A stretch of 35,197 bases of DNA from positions 22,485 through 57,681 of the forward strand of contig NZ_FOGG01000031.1 in assembly GCF_900111155.1 (NCBI RefSeq), in the 5' to 3' direction. The notes under the pieces were generated by a model. That model did no database searches and was not told the origin of the DNA. It saw only the letters and a program-made list of their open reading frames with translations. Source of the stretch: Pedobacter rhizosphaerae. Its GTDB lineage: Bacteria > Bacteroidota > Bacteroidia > Sphingobacteriales > Sphingobacteriaceae. The position numbers and the translations under genes were made by a program. How positions within the stretch are numbered: position 1 is the stretch's first letter; the number at the start of each line of letters is the position of its first letter. Of the stretch, positions 15,523-23,587 are shown piece after piece.

Positions 15523-15532
15523 GTTTAAAGAC

Positions 15533-16075
15533 ATGAGTGAAATTAATATAGTTGATGCGCCACCGGGAACTGAAGGACCTGGATATTTTGCCACTTCTTT
15601 GGATAAAGTGATCGGCTTGGCCCGTTCAAATTCATTATGGCCACTTCCATTCGCTACTTCTTGTTGTGGAATCGAGTTTATGGCTACCATGGGATCTCAT
15701 TATGATTTAGGTCGTTTTGGAGCAGAACGTTTGAGCTTCTCTCCTCGTCAGGCCGATGTTTTGATGGTGATGGGTACCATAGCGAAGAAAATGGCTCCGG
15801 TTTTGAAACAGGTTTATATCCAAATGGCAGAGCCACGTTGGGTTATGGCTGTTGGAGCTTGCGCAAGTAGCGGAGGTATTTTTGATACTTATTCTGTATT
15901 GCAGGGTATTGATGAGGTGATTCCGGTTGACGTTTATGTTCCTGGATGTCCTCCAAGACCAGAAGCTATCCTTGATGGTTTCCAAAGAATTCAGGATTTG
16001 GTTAAAAACGAATCTGGCAGAAGAAGAAACTCAGAGTATTATAAAAATCTTTTAGGTCAATACGGCATTAAATAA
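15533..16075 (+). CDS. nuoB: NADH-quinone oxidoreductase subunit B
   Basis: This 180-residue subunit carries cluster N2, the terminal iron-sulfur centre that reduces quinone. Cysteine ligands are visible in FATSCCGIEFM, VGACASSGGIF and VPGCPPRPEAI. The start is placed at the ATG at 15533 (MSEINIVDAPP), the usual form in this phylum; a start at 15488 would lie inside the promoter/hairpin region. The stop overlaps the nuoC start (TAATG), showing translational coupling. Confidence 0.97.
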   Translation: MSEINIVDAPPGTEGPGYFATSLDKVIGLARSNSLWPLPFATSCCGIEFMATMGSHYDLGRFGAERLSFSPRQADVLMVMGTIAKKMAPVLKQVYIQMAEPRWVMAVGACASSGGIFDTYSVLQGIDEVIPVDVYVPGCPPRPEAILDGFQRIQDLVKNESGRRRNSEYYKNLLGQYGIK

Positions 16076-16575
16076 TGGAAGAAGCTACACTGAATAACGA
16101 AATCCTGAACAAACTAACTGAAAAGTTTGGTGAGAAGGTAACAGGTGTTTCTGAGCCTTATGGTTTACTAACATTTGTAACCACCAAAGATGTAATTGTT
16201 AATGTACTTTCTTACTTAAAGGACGATCTTAAGTTTAACTTCTTAACTGATATTACTGCTGTACATTATCCTGAAAAGGAGGATGGAATTGCAATAGTTT
16301 ACCATTTGAATAATATGGTAGAAAGAGTGAGAATCAGAATTAAGGTTTTTATTTCCGAGCAAAATCCAACTATTCCAACGGCTACTACTGTTTGGAAAGG
16401 GGCTAACTGGATGGAACGCGAAACTTATGATTTTTTTGGAGTTAAGTTTGAAGGACACCCTGATCTTCGTCGTATTTTAAATATGGACGACCTGGGAGTG
16501 CACCCAATGTTGAAGCAATATCCATTAGAAGATCCGAATAGGGTTGATAAAAAAGACGAATTTTTTGGAAGGTAA
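16075..16575 (+). CDS. nuoC: NADH-quinone oxidoreductase subunit C
   Basis: The product has 166 residues, the stand-alone 30-kDa subunit (not fused to NuoD as in enterobacteria). The diagnostic segment is WMERETYDFFGVKFEGHPDLRRIL, about residues 104-128, with ERExYDxFG and the following HPxLRRIL, and it ends in QYPLEDP. It sits in the peripheral arm between NuoB and NuoD. It is coupled to nuoB by a TAATG overlap and ends 3 bp before nuoD. Confidence 0.97.
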   Translation: MEEATLNNEILNKLTEKFGEKVTGVSEPYGLLTFVTTKDVIVNVLSYLKDDLKFNFLTDITAVHYPEKEDGIAIVYHLNNMVERVRIRIKVFISEQNPTIPTATTVWKGANWMERETYDFFGVKFEGHPDLRRILNMDDLGVHPMLKQYPLEDPNRVDKKDEFFGR

Positions 16576-16578
16576 ATT

Positions 16579-17793
16579 ATGAATCATAACCATCCGGTAT
16601 TTACAGATAATGATCCGCAGAGTGAATTGGTAACCTTAAACTTAGGTCCAACACACCCTGCTACACACGGTGTTTTTCAAAACGTTTTGCAGTTAGATGG
16701 CGAGCGTATTGTAAGTGGCGTTTCTACAATTGGGTACATTCACCGCGCATTCGAAAAGATTGCCGAACATCGCCCTTTTTATCAGATTACCCCCCTAACC
16801 GACCGTTTGAACTATTGTTCTTCGCCAATCAATAACATGGGCTGGCACATGACGGTTGAGAAGTTGTTAAATATCAAGTTGCCTAAAAGGGTAGATTACT
16901 TAAGGGTAATCGTTATGGAACTTTCCCGTATTGCCGATCATATCATCTGTAATACAATTATTGGCCAGGATACTGGCGCAACCACCACATTCTTGTACCT
17001 TTTCCAATTCCGCGAGCACATCTACGAAATCTTTGAAGAGGTTTGTGGTGCACGTTTAACCACTAACATTGGTCGTATTGGAGGTTTTGAACGCGATTTT
17101 AATGACGTCGCTTTCGCTAAAATCAACAAGTTTTTAAAAGAATTCCCTAAAGCTTTAAAGGAATTTGAAGCTTTATTAAATAGAAATAGAATCTTTATTG
17201 ACAGAACTGCCGGCGTAGCAGAGGTAACCAAAGAGAAAGCCTTGGAATATAGCTGGACTGGCCCACTTTTACGTGCAACAGGAGTAGATTATGATGTTCG
17301 TGTAAGCGATCCTTATTCTTCTTATCAGGATTTCGATTTTGAAGTTCCGGTTGGTACAAGTGGCGATATTTATGATCGCTATTTAGTGCGTAATGAAGAA
17401 ATGTGGCAAAGTTTGCGCATCATTGAACAAGCCATGGAGAAATTAAAAACGGAAGAAAAAGGTATTTTTCATGCCGATGTTCCAGAATTTTATCTTCCTC
17501 CAAAACAAGAAGTTTACAACAATATGGAAGCATTAATCTATCACTTTAAAATTGTGATGGGAGAAATTGATGCCCCAAAAGCTGAAGTTTATCACGCTGT
17601 TGAAGGTGGTAACGGCGAATTAGGTTTCTACCTGATTAATGATGGTGGACGTACACCTTACCGTTTACACTTCCGCAGACCAAGTTTTATAAATTACCAA
17701 ATGTTTGCACCAATGAGCGAAGGCATGTTATTGTCTGATGCCATTATCAACATGAGTAGTATGAATATTATTGCAGGAGAATTAGATGCTTAA
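16579..17793 (+). CDS. nuoD: NADH-quinone oxidoreductase subunit D
   Basis: This 404-residue 49-kDa subunit is related to the large subunit of NiFe hydrogenases but has no nickel ligands. Near the N-terminus is LNLGPTHPATHGVFQ (about 20-34), with the quinone-site histidines, then the GYIHRAFEK and RLNYCSSPINNMGW motifs. The C-terminal region contains PYRLHFRRPSF and the usual GELDA-type end. It forms the quinone pocket with NuoB. The last 8 bp overlap the start of nuoE. Confidence 0.98.
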   Translation: MNHNHPVFTDNDPQSELVTLNLGPTHPATHGVFQNVLQLDGERIVSGVSTIGYIHRAFEKIAEHRPFYQITPLTDRLNYCSSPINNMGWHMTVEKLLNIKLPKRVDYLRVIVMELSRIADHIICNTIIGQDTGATTTFLYLFQFREHIYEIFEEVCGARLTTNIGRIGGFERDFNDVAFAKINKFLKEFPKALKEFEALLNRNRIFIDRTAGVAEVTKEKALEYSWTGPLLRATGVDYDVRVSDPYSSYQDFDFEVPVGTSGDIYDRYLVRNEEMWQSLRIIEQAMEKLKTEEKGIFHADVPEFYLPPKQEVYNNMEALIYHFKIVMGEIDAPKAEVYHAVEGGNGELGFYLINDGGRTPYRLHFRRPSFINYQMFAPMSEGMLLSDAIINMSSMNIIAGELDA

Positions 17794-18301
17794 AGTAGAA
17801 GAACAAACACCTGTAGTGTTTTCATCAGAATTGCTGGCCAAATTTGATGAGATCAAAAGCCGTTATCCAGAAGGAAAACAAAAATCGGCCTTGTTACCAC
17901 TATTACATTTGGTTCAGGCAGAATATTTATGGGTTAGCACTTCAGCAATGGATCAGGTAGCTGAATATTTGAACATTCAATCTATTGAAGTTTATGAAGT
18001 AGCTACTTTTTACACGATGTACTTCTTAAAGCCACAAGGTAAATATGCTTTGGAGGTTTGTCGTACCGGTCCGTGTTGCCTGGTAGGTGCTGAAAAGATA
18101 TTGAGCCATCTGGAAGAGAAACTAGGTGTAAAAGAAGGAGAGGTAACTCCTGATGGATTATTTAGTTTCAGAGGCGTAGAGTGCCTTGCTGCATGTGGCT
18201 TTGGCCCGGTATTGCAAATAAGCCCTGAATATACCTTCTACGAAAACCTTACAACGGAAAGCGTAGATAAATTGATTGAAGATTTAACAAATAAGTCCTA
18301 A
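17786..18301 (+). CDS. nuoE: NADH-quinone oxidoreductase subunit E
   Basis: This 171-residue 24-kDa subunit has a thioredoxin-like fold holding the [2Fe-2S] cluster N1a. Its four cysteines are visible as CRTGPC and, about 40 residues later, CLAAC. The N-terminal part has the helical YPEGKQKSALLPLLHLVQ segment typical of the family. It partners with NuoF in the NADH-oxidising module. It overlaps nuoD by 8 bp; the 62-bp gap to nuoF is filled with short repeats. Confidence 0.97.
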   Translation: MLKVEEQTPVVFSSELLAKFDEIKSRYPEGKQKSALLPLLHLVQAEYLWVSTSAMDQVAEYLNIQSIEVYEVATFYTMYFLKPQGKYALEVCRTGPCCLVGAEKILSHLEEKLGVKEGEVTPDGLFSFRGVECLAACGFGPVLQISPEYTFYENLTTESVDKLIEDLTNKS

Positions 18302-18329
18302 GTCTTAAGTTCTGAGTCGGATTTGACTC

Positions 18330-18355
18330 AAGACTATAGACACAAGACTATAGAC
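18330..18355. repeat. Short tandem repeat in the nuoE-nuoF gap
   Basis: AAGACTATAGAC occurs twice, 14 bp apart (18330 and 18344). Just upstream, GAGTC and GACTC form a small inverted repeat (about 18314-18329). The motif is low-complexity and of the kind often scattered between genes in this group. Confidence 0.7.
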
Positions 18356-18363
18356 TAATTAAA

Positions 18364-19731
18364 ATGTCTCGAAAACTGTTACTTGAGCATATAAACGTAC
18401 CAGGCATCAACACGCTTGAAGTCTATCGCCAAAAAGGCGGGTATCGTGCCGTGGAGAAGGCCCTTAAAACTTTAACACCTGAAGAGATTGTTGAAGAAGT
18501 AAAGAAATCAGGCTTACGCGGTCGTGGTGGTGCGGGTTTCCCAACGGGAATGAAATGGAGCTTTTTAGCTAAACCAGAAGGAGTTGCGCGTTATTTAGTT
18601 TGTAATGCCGACGAGTCTGAGCCAGGAACATTTAAAGACCGTTACTTGATGACTTATATTCCTCATGCATTAATTGAGGGAATGATTGTATCGAGCTTTG
18701 CTTTAGGTGCTAAGGTTTCCTACATCTATGTACGAGGAGAAATGATGCCTCAGATCCGCATTTTAGAAAGAGCAATTGCCGAAGCTAAAGCTGCCGGATG
18801 GTTGGGTAAGAATATATTGGGAACAGGATACGATTTGGAACTTTATGTTCAGCCTGGTGGTGGAGCCTACATTTGTGGTGAAGAAACTGCCTTGTTAGAA
18901 TCATTAGAAGGAAAAAGAGGCAATCCAAGAATTAAACCACCTTTCCCTGCAATTGCAGGTTTATATGGCTGCCCTACGGTAGTGAATAATGTTGAATCCA
19001 TTGCTGCTGTTGTTCCAATTATCAATGATGGTGGCGATGAGTATGCAAAAATTGGTATCGGCAGAAGTACCGGTACAAAATTAATATCTGCATCTGGTAA
19101 TTTAGTTAAACCAGGTGTTTACGAAATCGAGTTGGGCTTACCGGTAGAAGAATTTATCTACTCGGATGAATATTGTGGGGGTATTGCCAATGGAAAAAGA
19201 TTGAAAGCTACTGTTGCCGGTGGATCGTCTGTTCCAGTTTTACCTGCAAACCTAACGCTGAAGTTGGCCAATGGCGAACCGCGCTTAATGAGCTATGAAT
19301 CTTTATCGGAAGGTGGCTTTGCTACCGGAACGATGTTGGGATCAGGCGGTTTCATCGCTTTTGATGAGGATCAGTGTATTGTTCGTAATACCTGGAACTT
19401 CTCCAGATTTTATCATCATGAGAGCTGTGGTCAGTGTTCTCCCTGCCGTGAAGGTACGGGATGGATGGAGAAAATCCTTCATAAGATTGAGCATGGACAT
19501 GGAACAATGGATGATGTGGATTTATTATGGGATGTTCAACGTAAAATTGAAGGTAATACGATTTGTCCTCTAGGAGATGCCGCTGCATGGCCAGTTGCCA
19601 GTGCTATCCGTCACTTCAGGGATGAATTTGAATGGCATATTAAAGAGCCGGTTAAGAGCCAGCAGCAAAATTATGGGATTGCAGATTATGCAAAACCAAT
19701 TGAAAAAGCTCCGGTAACAGAAGAAAAATAG
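18364..19731 (+). CDS. nuoF: NADH-quinone oxidoreductase subunit F
   Basis: This 455-residue 51-kDa subunit binds NADH, FMN and the [4Fe-4S] cluster N3. In order: SGLRGRGGAGFPTGMKW (about 51-67, glycine-rich nucleotide loop), CNADESEPGTFKDR (FMN binding), GAYICGEETALLESLEG, and ESCGQCSPCREGTGWM followed by TICPLGDAA, which supply the four cluster cysteines. Length is normal. It is the last gene of the operon's first half; nuoG follows only after 692 bp that hold a broken ORF6N gene. Confidence 0.98.
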   Translation: MSRKLLLEHINVPGINTLEVYRQKGGYRAVEKALKTLTPEEIVEEVKKSGLRGRGGAGFPTGMKWSFLAKPEGVARYLVCNADESEPGTFKDRYLMTYIPHALIEGMIVSSFALGAKVSYIYVRGEMMPQIRILERAIAEAKAAGWLGKNILGTGYDLELYVQPGGGAYICGEETALLESLEGKRGNPRIKPPFPAIAGLYGCPTVVNNVESIAAVVPIINDGGDEYAKIGIGRSTGTKLISASGNLVKPGVYEIELGLPVEEFIYSDEYCGGIANGKRLKATVAGGSSVPVLPANLTLKLANGEPRLMSYESLSEGGFATGTMLGSGGFIAFDEDQCIVRNTWNFSRFYHHESCGQCSPCREGTGWMEKILHKIEHGHGTMDDVDLLWDVQRKIEGNTICPLGDAAAWPVASAIRHFRDEFEWHIKEPVKSQQQNYGIADYAKPIEKAPVTEEK

Positions 19732-19753
19732 ATATTACGGTTTGTGATACTAA

Positions 19754-19786
19754 AATCCTAAGGTTGCAATTTGCGACCTTAGGATT
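19754..19786. repeat. Palindrome after nuoF, related to one inside the ORF6N gene
   Basis: Two 16-bp arms around one central T pair with a single mismatch (T19765 opposite G19775; a G-U pair in plus-strand RNA). The core is AAGGTTGCAATTTGCGACCTT. No T run follows on the plus strand; on the minus strand the hairpin is followed by TTTTAGT. The core recurs at 20022-20050. Confidence 0.85.
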
Positions 19787-19813
19787 ATAACTTAAAACAT
19801 TGAATATATGTAA

Positions 19814-20359
19814 ATGAAAGAAGCTATATCACCCACAATCATCCCTAATGAAGTAATAGTTAATAAAATATTTCTTTTCAGGGGAATTAGGGTGATGTTA
19901 GATTCTGATTTGGCATAGCTCTTTGGCGTTGATACTAAACGGTTAAAAGAGCAGGTTAGAAGGAATATAGATCGTTTTCCTGAACATTTTATGTTCGAGT
20001 TAACGAAGGAAGAAAATGAAATCTTAAGGTCGCAATTTGCGACCTTAAGACACGGACAACACTCGAAATACCTTCCGTTTGCCTTTAGTGAGCATGGTAT
20101 TTTACAACTATCGAATGTTTTAAAAAGTAAGCAGGCGATAGAAGTTAGTATTAAAATTATCGATGTATTTGTTCAGCTTAGAACAATGGTTTTGAGTAAT
20201 ACGGAGATAAGGTTGGAGGTGGAGAAAATAAGAAAGAAAGTAGACAGCCAGGATCGAAATATTGAAATCATATTCAGGTATTTTGATGAACTCTTGGAAA
20301 AGAAGGCTGAACCAAGAATAAAAATTGGTTACGAAATTTCAAAAGGGAAGCATAAATAA
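19814..20359 (+). pseudogene. ORF6N-domain DNA-binding protein, broken by an amber codon
   Basis: Read through one stop, this encodes a 181-codon ORF6N protein. The N-terminus contains IFLFRGIRVMLDSDLA, the middle LFGVDTKRLKEQVRRNIDRFPEHFMFELT, then KYLPFAFSEHGILQLSNVL, and the C-terminus is a coiled coil with RNIEIIFRYFDELLEKK. Codon 35 is TAG (19916-19918) at a place where the family normally has Glu (DLAELYGV), a one-base change from GAG. The frame is otherwise open, so the decay is recent or the stop is suppressed. A product restarted at 19991 would lack the conserved N-terminal domain start. ORF6N proteins come from phage and mobile DNA. The gene separates nuoF from nuoG on the same strand. 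Confidence 0.88.
20022..20050. repeat. Perfect 29-bp palindrome inside the ORF6N gene
   Basis: Two perfect 14-bp arms flank a central T; the core is GGTCGCAATTTGCGACC. It encodes the LRSQFATLR segment of the ORF6N protein. It shares about 23 bp, with one difference, with the palindrome at 19754-19786. Confidence 0.92.
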
Positions 20360-20423
20360 AAAGATTGCTGGTTACTTCATAATACGGGTATAAAGCATAG
20401 AAAATAAATGAATATCATTAACC

Positions 20424-21434
20424 ATGAGTGAAAAAATTAAGGTTACGATAGATGGAATAACAGTAGAGGTTGATAACGGAACAACCATCCTGAATGCTGC
20501 AAGGCAAATTGGAGGGGATATCGTGCCGCCAGCAATGTGTTATTATTCCAAATTACAAGGCAGTGGTGGTAAATGCCGTACCTGTATTGTAAAGGTGACT
20601 AAAGGTTCTGAAAAAGACCCTCGCCCAATGCCGAAGCTTGTTGCATCTTGCCGTACAACGGTAATGGATGGCATGGAAGTGTTAAATATTACTTCTCCTG
20701 AAGTTTTGGAAGCGCGTGCAGGTGTAGTGGAGATCTTATTGATTAACCATCCATTGGATTGCCCGGTTTGCGATCAGGCCGGAGAGTGCGATTTGCAAAA
20801 TTTAGGTTACGAGCACGGTTTACAAAAAACACGCTACGAATTTGAGCGCCGTACTTTCGATCGTATCGATATCGGAGATAAAATCCAGTTGCACATGAAT
20901 CGTTGTATCTTGTGCTATCGCTGCGTTTTTACTGCCGATCAGATTACAAACAAGCGTGTTCATGGTATCTTGAACCGTGGTGACCACTCAGAAATTTCTA
21001 CCTACATTCAAACAGCTGTTGATAATGATTTCTCTGGAAACGTAATCGATGTTTGTCCGGTAGGTGCCTTAACAGATAAAACTTTCCGTTTCAAAAACAG
21101 GGTTTGGTTTACCAAGCCAGTTGATGCTCACCGCAACTGTGATCATGAAAAATGCAATGGAAAAGTAACTTTGTGGTATAAGGGTGAAGATGTATTGAGG
21201 GTTACTGCACGTAAAGATCAATTTGGTGAAGTTGAAGAATTTATCTGTAACACTTGTCGTTTCGATAAAAAAGCTACTTCTGATTGGGTTATTGAGCACC
21301 CGACTCACATTGATGACACTTCTGTAATTGCATCAAATCACTACGAAACCTTAAAGCCGTTGCCAGTAATTAACCCTAATCCGGCATTACAGGCAGCTAA
21401 TGAAATTGAATTACATAAAACAGTAAAATACTAA
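20424..21434 (+). CDS. nuoG: NADH-quinone oxidoreductase subunit G, short form
   Basis: At 336 residues this NuoG holds only the iron-sulfur part; E. coli NuoG has about 900. The N-terminal ferredoxin domain carries [2Fe-2S] cysteines (CYYSKLQGSGGKCRTC and a later SCR). Next come HPLDCPVCDQAGECDLQ (the His/Cys cluster N5) and the [4Fe-4S] motif CILCYRC with CPVGALTDK. The molybdopterin-like C-terminal domain is absent, as in other Bacteroidota. Both ends look intact, so this is not a truncation. The stop overlaps the nuoH start (TAATG). Confidence 0.95.
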   Translation: MSEKIKVTIDGITVEVDNGTTILNAARQIGGDIVPPAMCYYSKLQGSGGKCRTCIVKVTKGSEKDPRPMPKLVASCRTTVMDGMEVLNITSPEVLEARAGVVEILLINHPLDCPVCDQAGECDLQNLGYEHGLQKTRYEFERRTFDRIDIGDKIQLHMNRCILCYRCVFTADQITNKRVHGILNRGDHSEISTYIQTAVDNDFSGNVIDVCPVGALTDKTFRFKNRVWFTKPVDAHRNCDHEKCNGKVTLWYKGEDVLRVTARKDQFGEVEEFICNTCRFDKKATSDWVIEHPTHIDDTSVIASNHYETLKPLPVINPNPALQAANEIELHKTVKY

Positions 21435-22471
21435 TGGATAGCGGTTTTATTATAGAGAAATTCCTACTGGTAGCTGTAATTTTCGGCATCAGTTTACTCA
21501 TTGCCATGTATTCTACTTATGCAGAACGTAAGGTTGCTGCATACTTACAAGATCGTTTAGGTCCGGATAGAGCTGGTCCCTTCGGGATTTTACAGCCTTT
21601 AGCAGATGGTGTAAAGATGTTCATGAAGGAAGAAATTATTCCTACCACATCAAACAGATGGCTTTTTGTTGTAGGCCCTGGTTTAGCATTACTTTGTGCT
21701 TGTATAGGAACGGCAGTTATTCCATGGGGAAGCCCAATGGTTATTGGCGATAAGGTTGTACCATTACAGGTTTCAGATATCAATGTAGGCGTATTGTACA
21801 TCTTTGGTGTAGTTTCCTTAGGTGTTTACGGCGTTATGATTGGTGGATGGGCATCTAATAATAAGTACTCTTTATTAAGTGCTATTCGTGCGGCATCGCA
21901 AAACATCAGCTATGAAATTGCAATGGGTTTATCAATCATTGCTTTGCTGTTAATTACCAATACTTTAAGCTTAAAGGAAATCGTAGATCAGCAACATGGC
22001 TGGAGATGGAATGTGTTGTATCAGCCATTAGGCTTCATCATTTTTATGGTGTGTTCTTTTGCAGAAACCAACCGTGCTCCTTTCGATTTACCGGAGTGTG
22101 AAACAGAGTTGATTGGTGGTTATCATACAGAATATTCATCTATGAAATTAGGTTTTTACCTGTTTGCAGAGTATATCAATATGTTTGTTTCGTCTGCAGT
22201 AATGGCAGCATTATATTTTGGTGGATACAACTATCCGGGAATGGATTCGATGGCTGAAATTTTGGGACCTACCTGGGCTCCATTATTCGGAACGGGTATT
22301 TTCTTTTTAAAGATTTTTGCTTTCATCTTTTTCTTTATGTGGGTACGTTGGACTATCCCTCGTTTCCGTTATGACCAATTGATGAATTTGGGCTGGAAAG
22401 GATTAATCCCATTGGCTATTGCCAATATTATTGTAACAGGAATTGTGATTGCGGTTATTGAGAAGTTTTAA
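21434..22471 (+). CDS. nuoH: NADH-quinone oxidoreductase subunit H
   Basis: This 345-residue membrane subunit has about eight helices and forms the quinone entry channel with NuoA, B and D. The first loop reads YAERKVAAYLQDRLGPDRAGPFGILQPLADGVK (about 28-60), one of the best conserved stretches of complex I. FAETNRAPFDLPECETELIGGYHTEY (about 210-235) holds the acidic loop. It starts inside the nuoG stop and ends 2 bp before nuoI. Confidence 0.98.
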   Translation: MDSGFIIEKFLLVAVIFGISLLIAMYSTYAERKVAAYLQDRLGPDRAGPFGILQPLADGVKMFMKEEIIPTTSNRWLFVVGPGLALLCACIGTAVIPWGSPMVIGDKVVPLQVSDINVGVLYIFGVVSLGVYGVMIGGWASNNKYSLLSAIRAASQNISYEIAMGLSIIALLLITNTLSLKEIVDQQHGWRWNVLYQPLGFIIFMVCSFAETNRAPFDLPECETELIGGYHTEYSSMKLGFYLFAEYINMFVSSAVMAALYFGGYNYPGMDSMAEILGPTWAPLFGTGIFFLKIFAFIFFFMWVRWTIPRFRYDQLMNLGWKGLIPLAIANIIVTGIVIAVIEKF

Positions 22472-22473
22472 TT

Positions 22474-22977
22474 ATGGAATCATTAAGTAATAAGAAAAAA
22501 GTATTAGAGCAAAAACCTTTAAACCTGGCAGAGCGGTTATATCTCCCTGCAATTGGTAAAGGTATGGCCATTACTTTTAGCCACTTGTTTAAGAAAACGG
22601 CTACAGTACGTTACCCAGAGGTAGAGCGCGAATTCTCTACCAACTTTAGAGGAATGCACTCGCTTAAACGTGATGAGCAAGGTCGCGAGCGTTGTACTGC
22701 CTGTGGTTTATGTGCACTATCATGCCCGGCTGAAGCCATTACGATGATTGCTGCCGAGCGTAAAAATGAAGAGAAGCACTTATACCGCGAAGAAAAGTAT
22801 GCGGCAACTTATGAAATCAATATGTTGCGTTGTATTTTCTGTGGTTTGTGCGAAGAAGCTTGTCCGAAGGAGGCCATTTATTTAGATGGACCAATAGTTC
22901 CTGCTGATTACCTGCGTAAAGATTTCATTTACGGGAAGGATAAGTTGGTAGAGGCTCCTTTGGAGATGAAAAAATAA
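22474..22977 (+). CDS. nuoI: NADH-quinone oxidoreductase subunit I
   Basis: This 167-residue ferredoxin-like subunit carries clusters N6a and N6b. Two CxxCxxCxxxCP motifs are intact: CTACGLCALSCPAEAI (about 73-88) and CIFCGLCEEACPKEAI (about 118-133). The amphipathic N-terminal helix anchors it to the membrane arm. The gene follows nuoH closely; a 106-bp gap with a dispersed-type repeat separates it from nuoJ. Confidence 0.98.
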   Translation: MESLSNKKKVLEQKPLNLAERLYLPAIGKGMAITFSHLFKKTATVRYPEVEREFSTNFRGMHSLKRDEQGRERCTACGLCALSCPAEAITMIAAERKNEEKHLYREEKYAATYEINMLRCIFCGLCEEACPKEAIYLDGPIVPADYLRKDFIYGKDKLVEAPLEMKK

Positions 22978-23003
22978 TAAACAATATCGTCTTTGCGAGG
23001 AAC

Positions 23004-23045
23004 GAAGCAATCCTAGAGCAATAGACTAAAGAATAAGATTGCTTC
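23004..23045. repeat. Dispersed-type inverted repeat between nuoI and nuoJ
   Basis: GAAGCAATC (23004-23012) is inverted as GATTGCTTC (23037-23045) across a 24-bp spacer, and is preceded by TTTGCGAGGAAC. Motifs of the form GCGAGGAACGAAGCAATC are familiar as intergenic repeats in several bacterial phyla. The effect on the operon message is unknown. Confidence 0.65.
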
Positions 23046-23083
23046 ATGCCTTACATTGTTGGGGCGGATAAATAAACAAATTA

Positions 23084-23587
23084 ATGAGTACACAAGTATT
23101 CTATTTCGTAGCTACATTAAGTATCATCTTTTCGCTGATGGTGATTTTTGCAAAAAATCCGATCCATAGCGTTTTGTACTTAATTCTCACCTTTTTTACC
23201 TTCACTGTGCATTACGTACTATTAAATGCGCAGTTTTTGGCTGTTGTAAACTTTATCGTTTACATGGGGGCCATCATGGTATTATTCTTATTTGTGTTGA
23301 TGCTCCTTAACCTGAACAAAGACACAGAGCCAGCCAAATCACCATTAATTAAGATTATTGGCGTAATTGCAGGAGGTTGTTTAGTGGTAACTTTAATCGG
23401 TTCGCTAAAATCTGCCAGCATTACAAGCCCTTTAATTTTGAAAAATCAGGAATTAGGTTTGGTAGAAAATTTAGGTAAAGAGCTTTTCGGACCTTTCTTA
23501 TTACCATTCGAATTATCATCTCTATTACTATTGGCAGCAATGGTTGGAGCCGTTTTATTATCTAAAAGAGATGAGGTAGAAGCATAA
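23084..23587 (+). CDS. nuoJ: NADH-quinone oxidoreductase subunit J
   Basis: This 167-residue membrane subunit has five predicted helices. FAKNPIHSVLYLILTFF near the N-terminus and VNFIVYMGAIMVLFLFVLML (about 49-68), with the conserved VYxGAIMVLFLFV core that includes the pi-bulge helix, identify NuoJ. The C-terminus ends in LLLAAMVGAVLLSKRDE. It is coupled to nuoK by a TAATG overlap and follows an inserted-looking repeat. Confidence 0.97.
   Translation: MSTQVFYFVATLSIIFSLMVIFAKNPIHSVLYLILTFFTFTVHYVLLNAQFLAVVNFIVYMGAIMVLFLFVLMLLNLNKDTEPAKSPLIKIIGVIAGGCLVVTLIGSLKSASITSPLILKNQELGLVENLGKELFGPFLLPFELSSLLLLAAMVGAVLLSKRDEVEA

Noticed and set aside
15488..15532. Upstream start for nuoB giving 195 residues
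   Set aside because: The added 15 residues overlap the -7 box and the hairpin, and family members begin near the ATG at 15533.
19754..19786. Palindrome after nuoF as a rho-independent terminator of nuoF
   Set aside because: There is no T run downstream on the plus strand, and the same palindrome occurs inside a coding region.
20424..21434. NuoG as a truncated gene
   Set aside because: The C-terminus is followed at once by a coupled nuoH start, and the short form is normal in this phylum.
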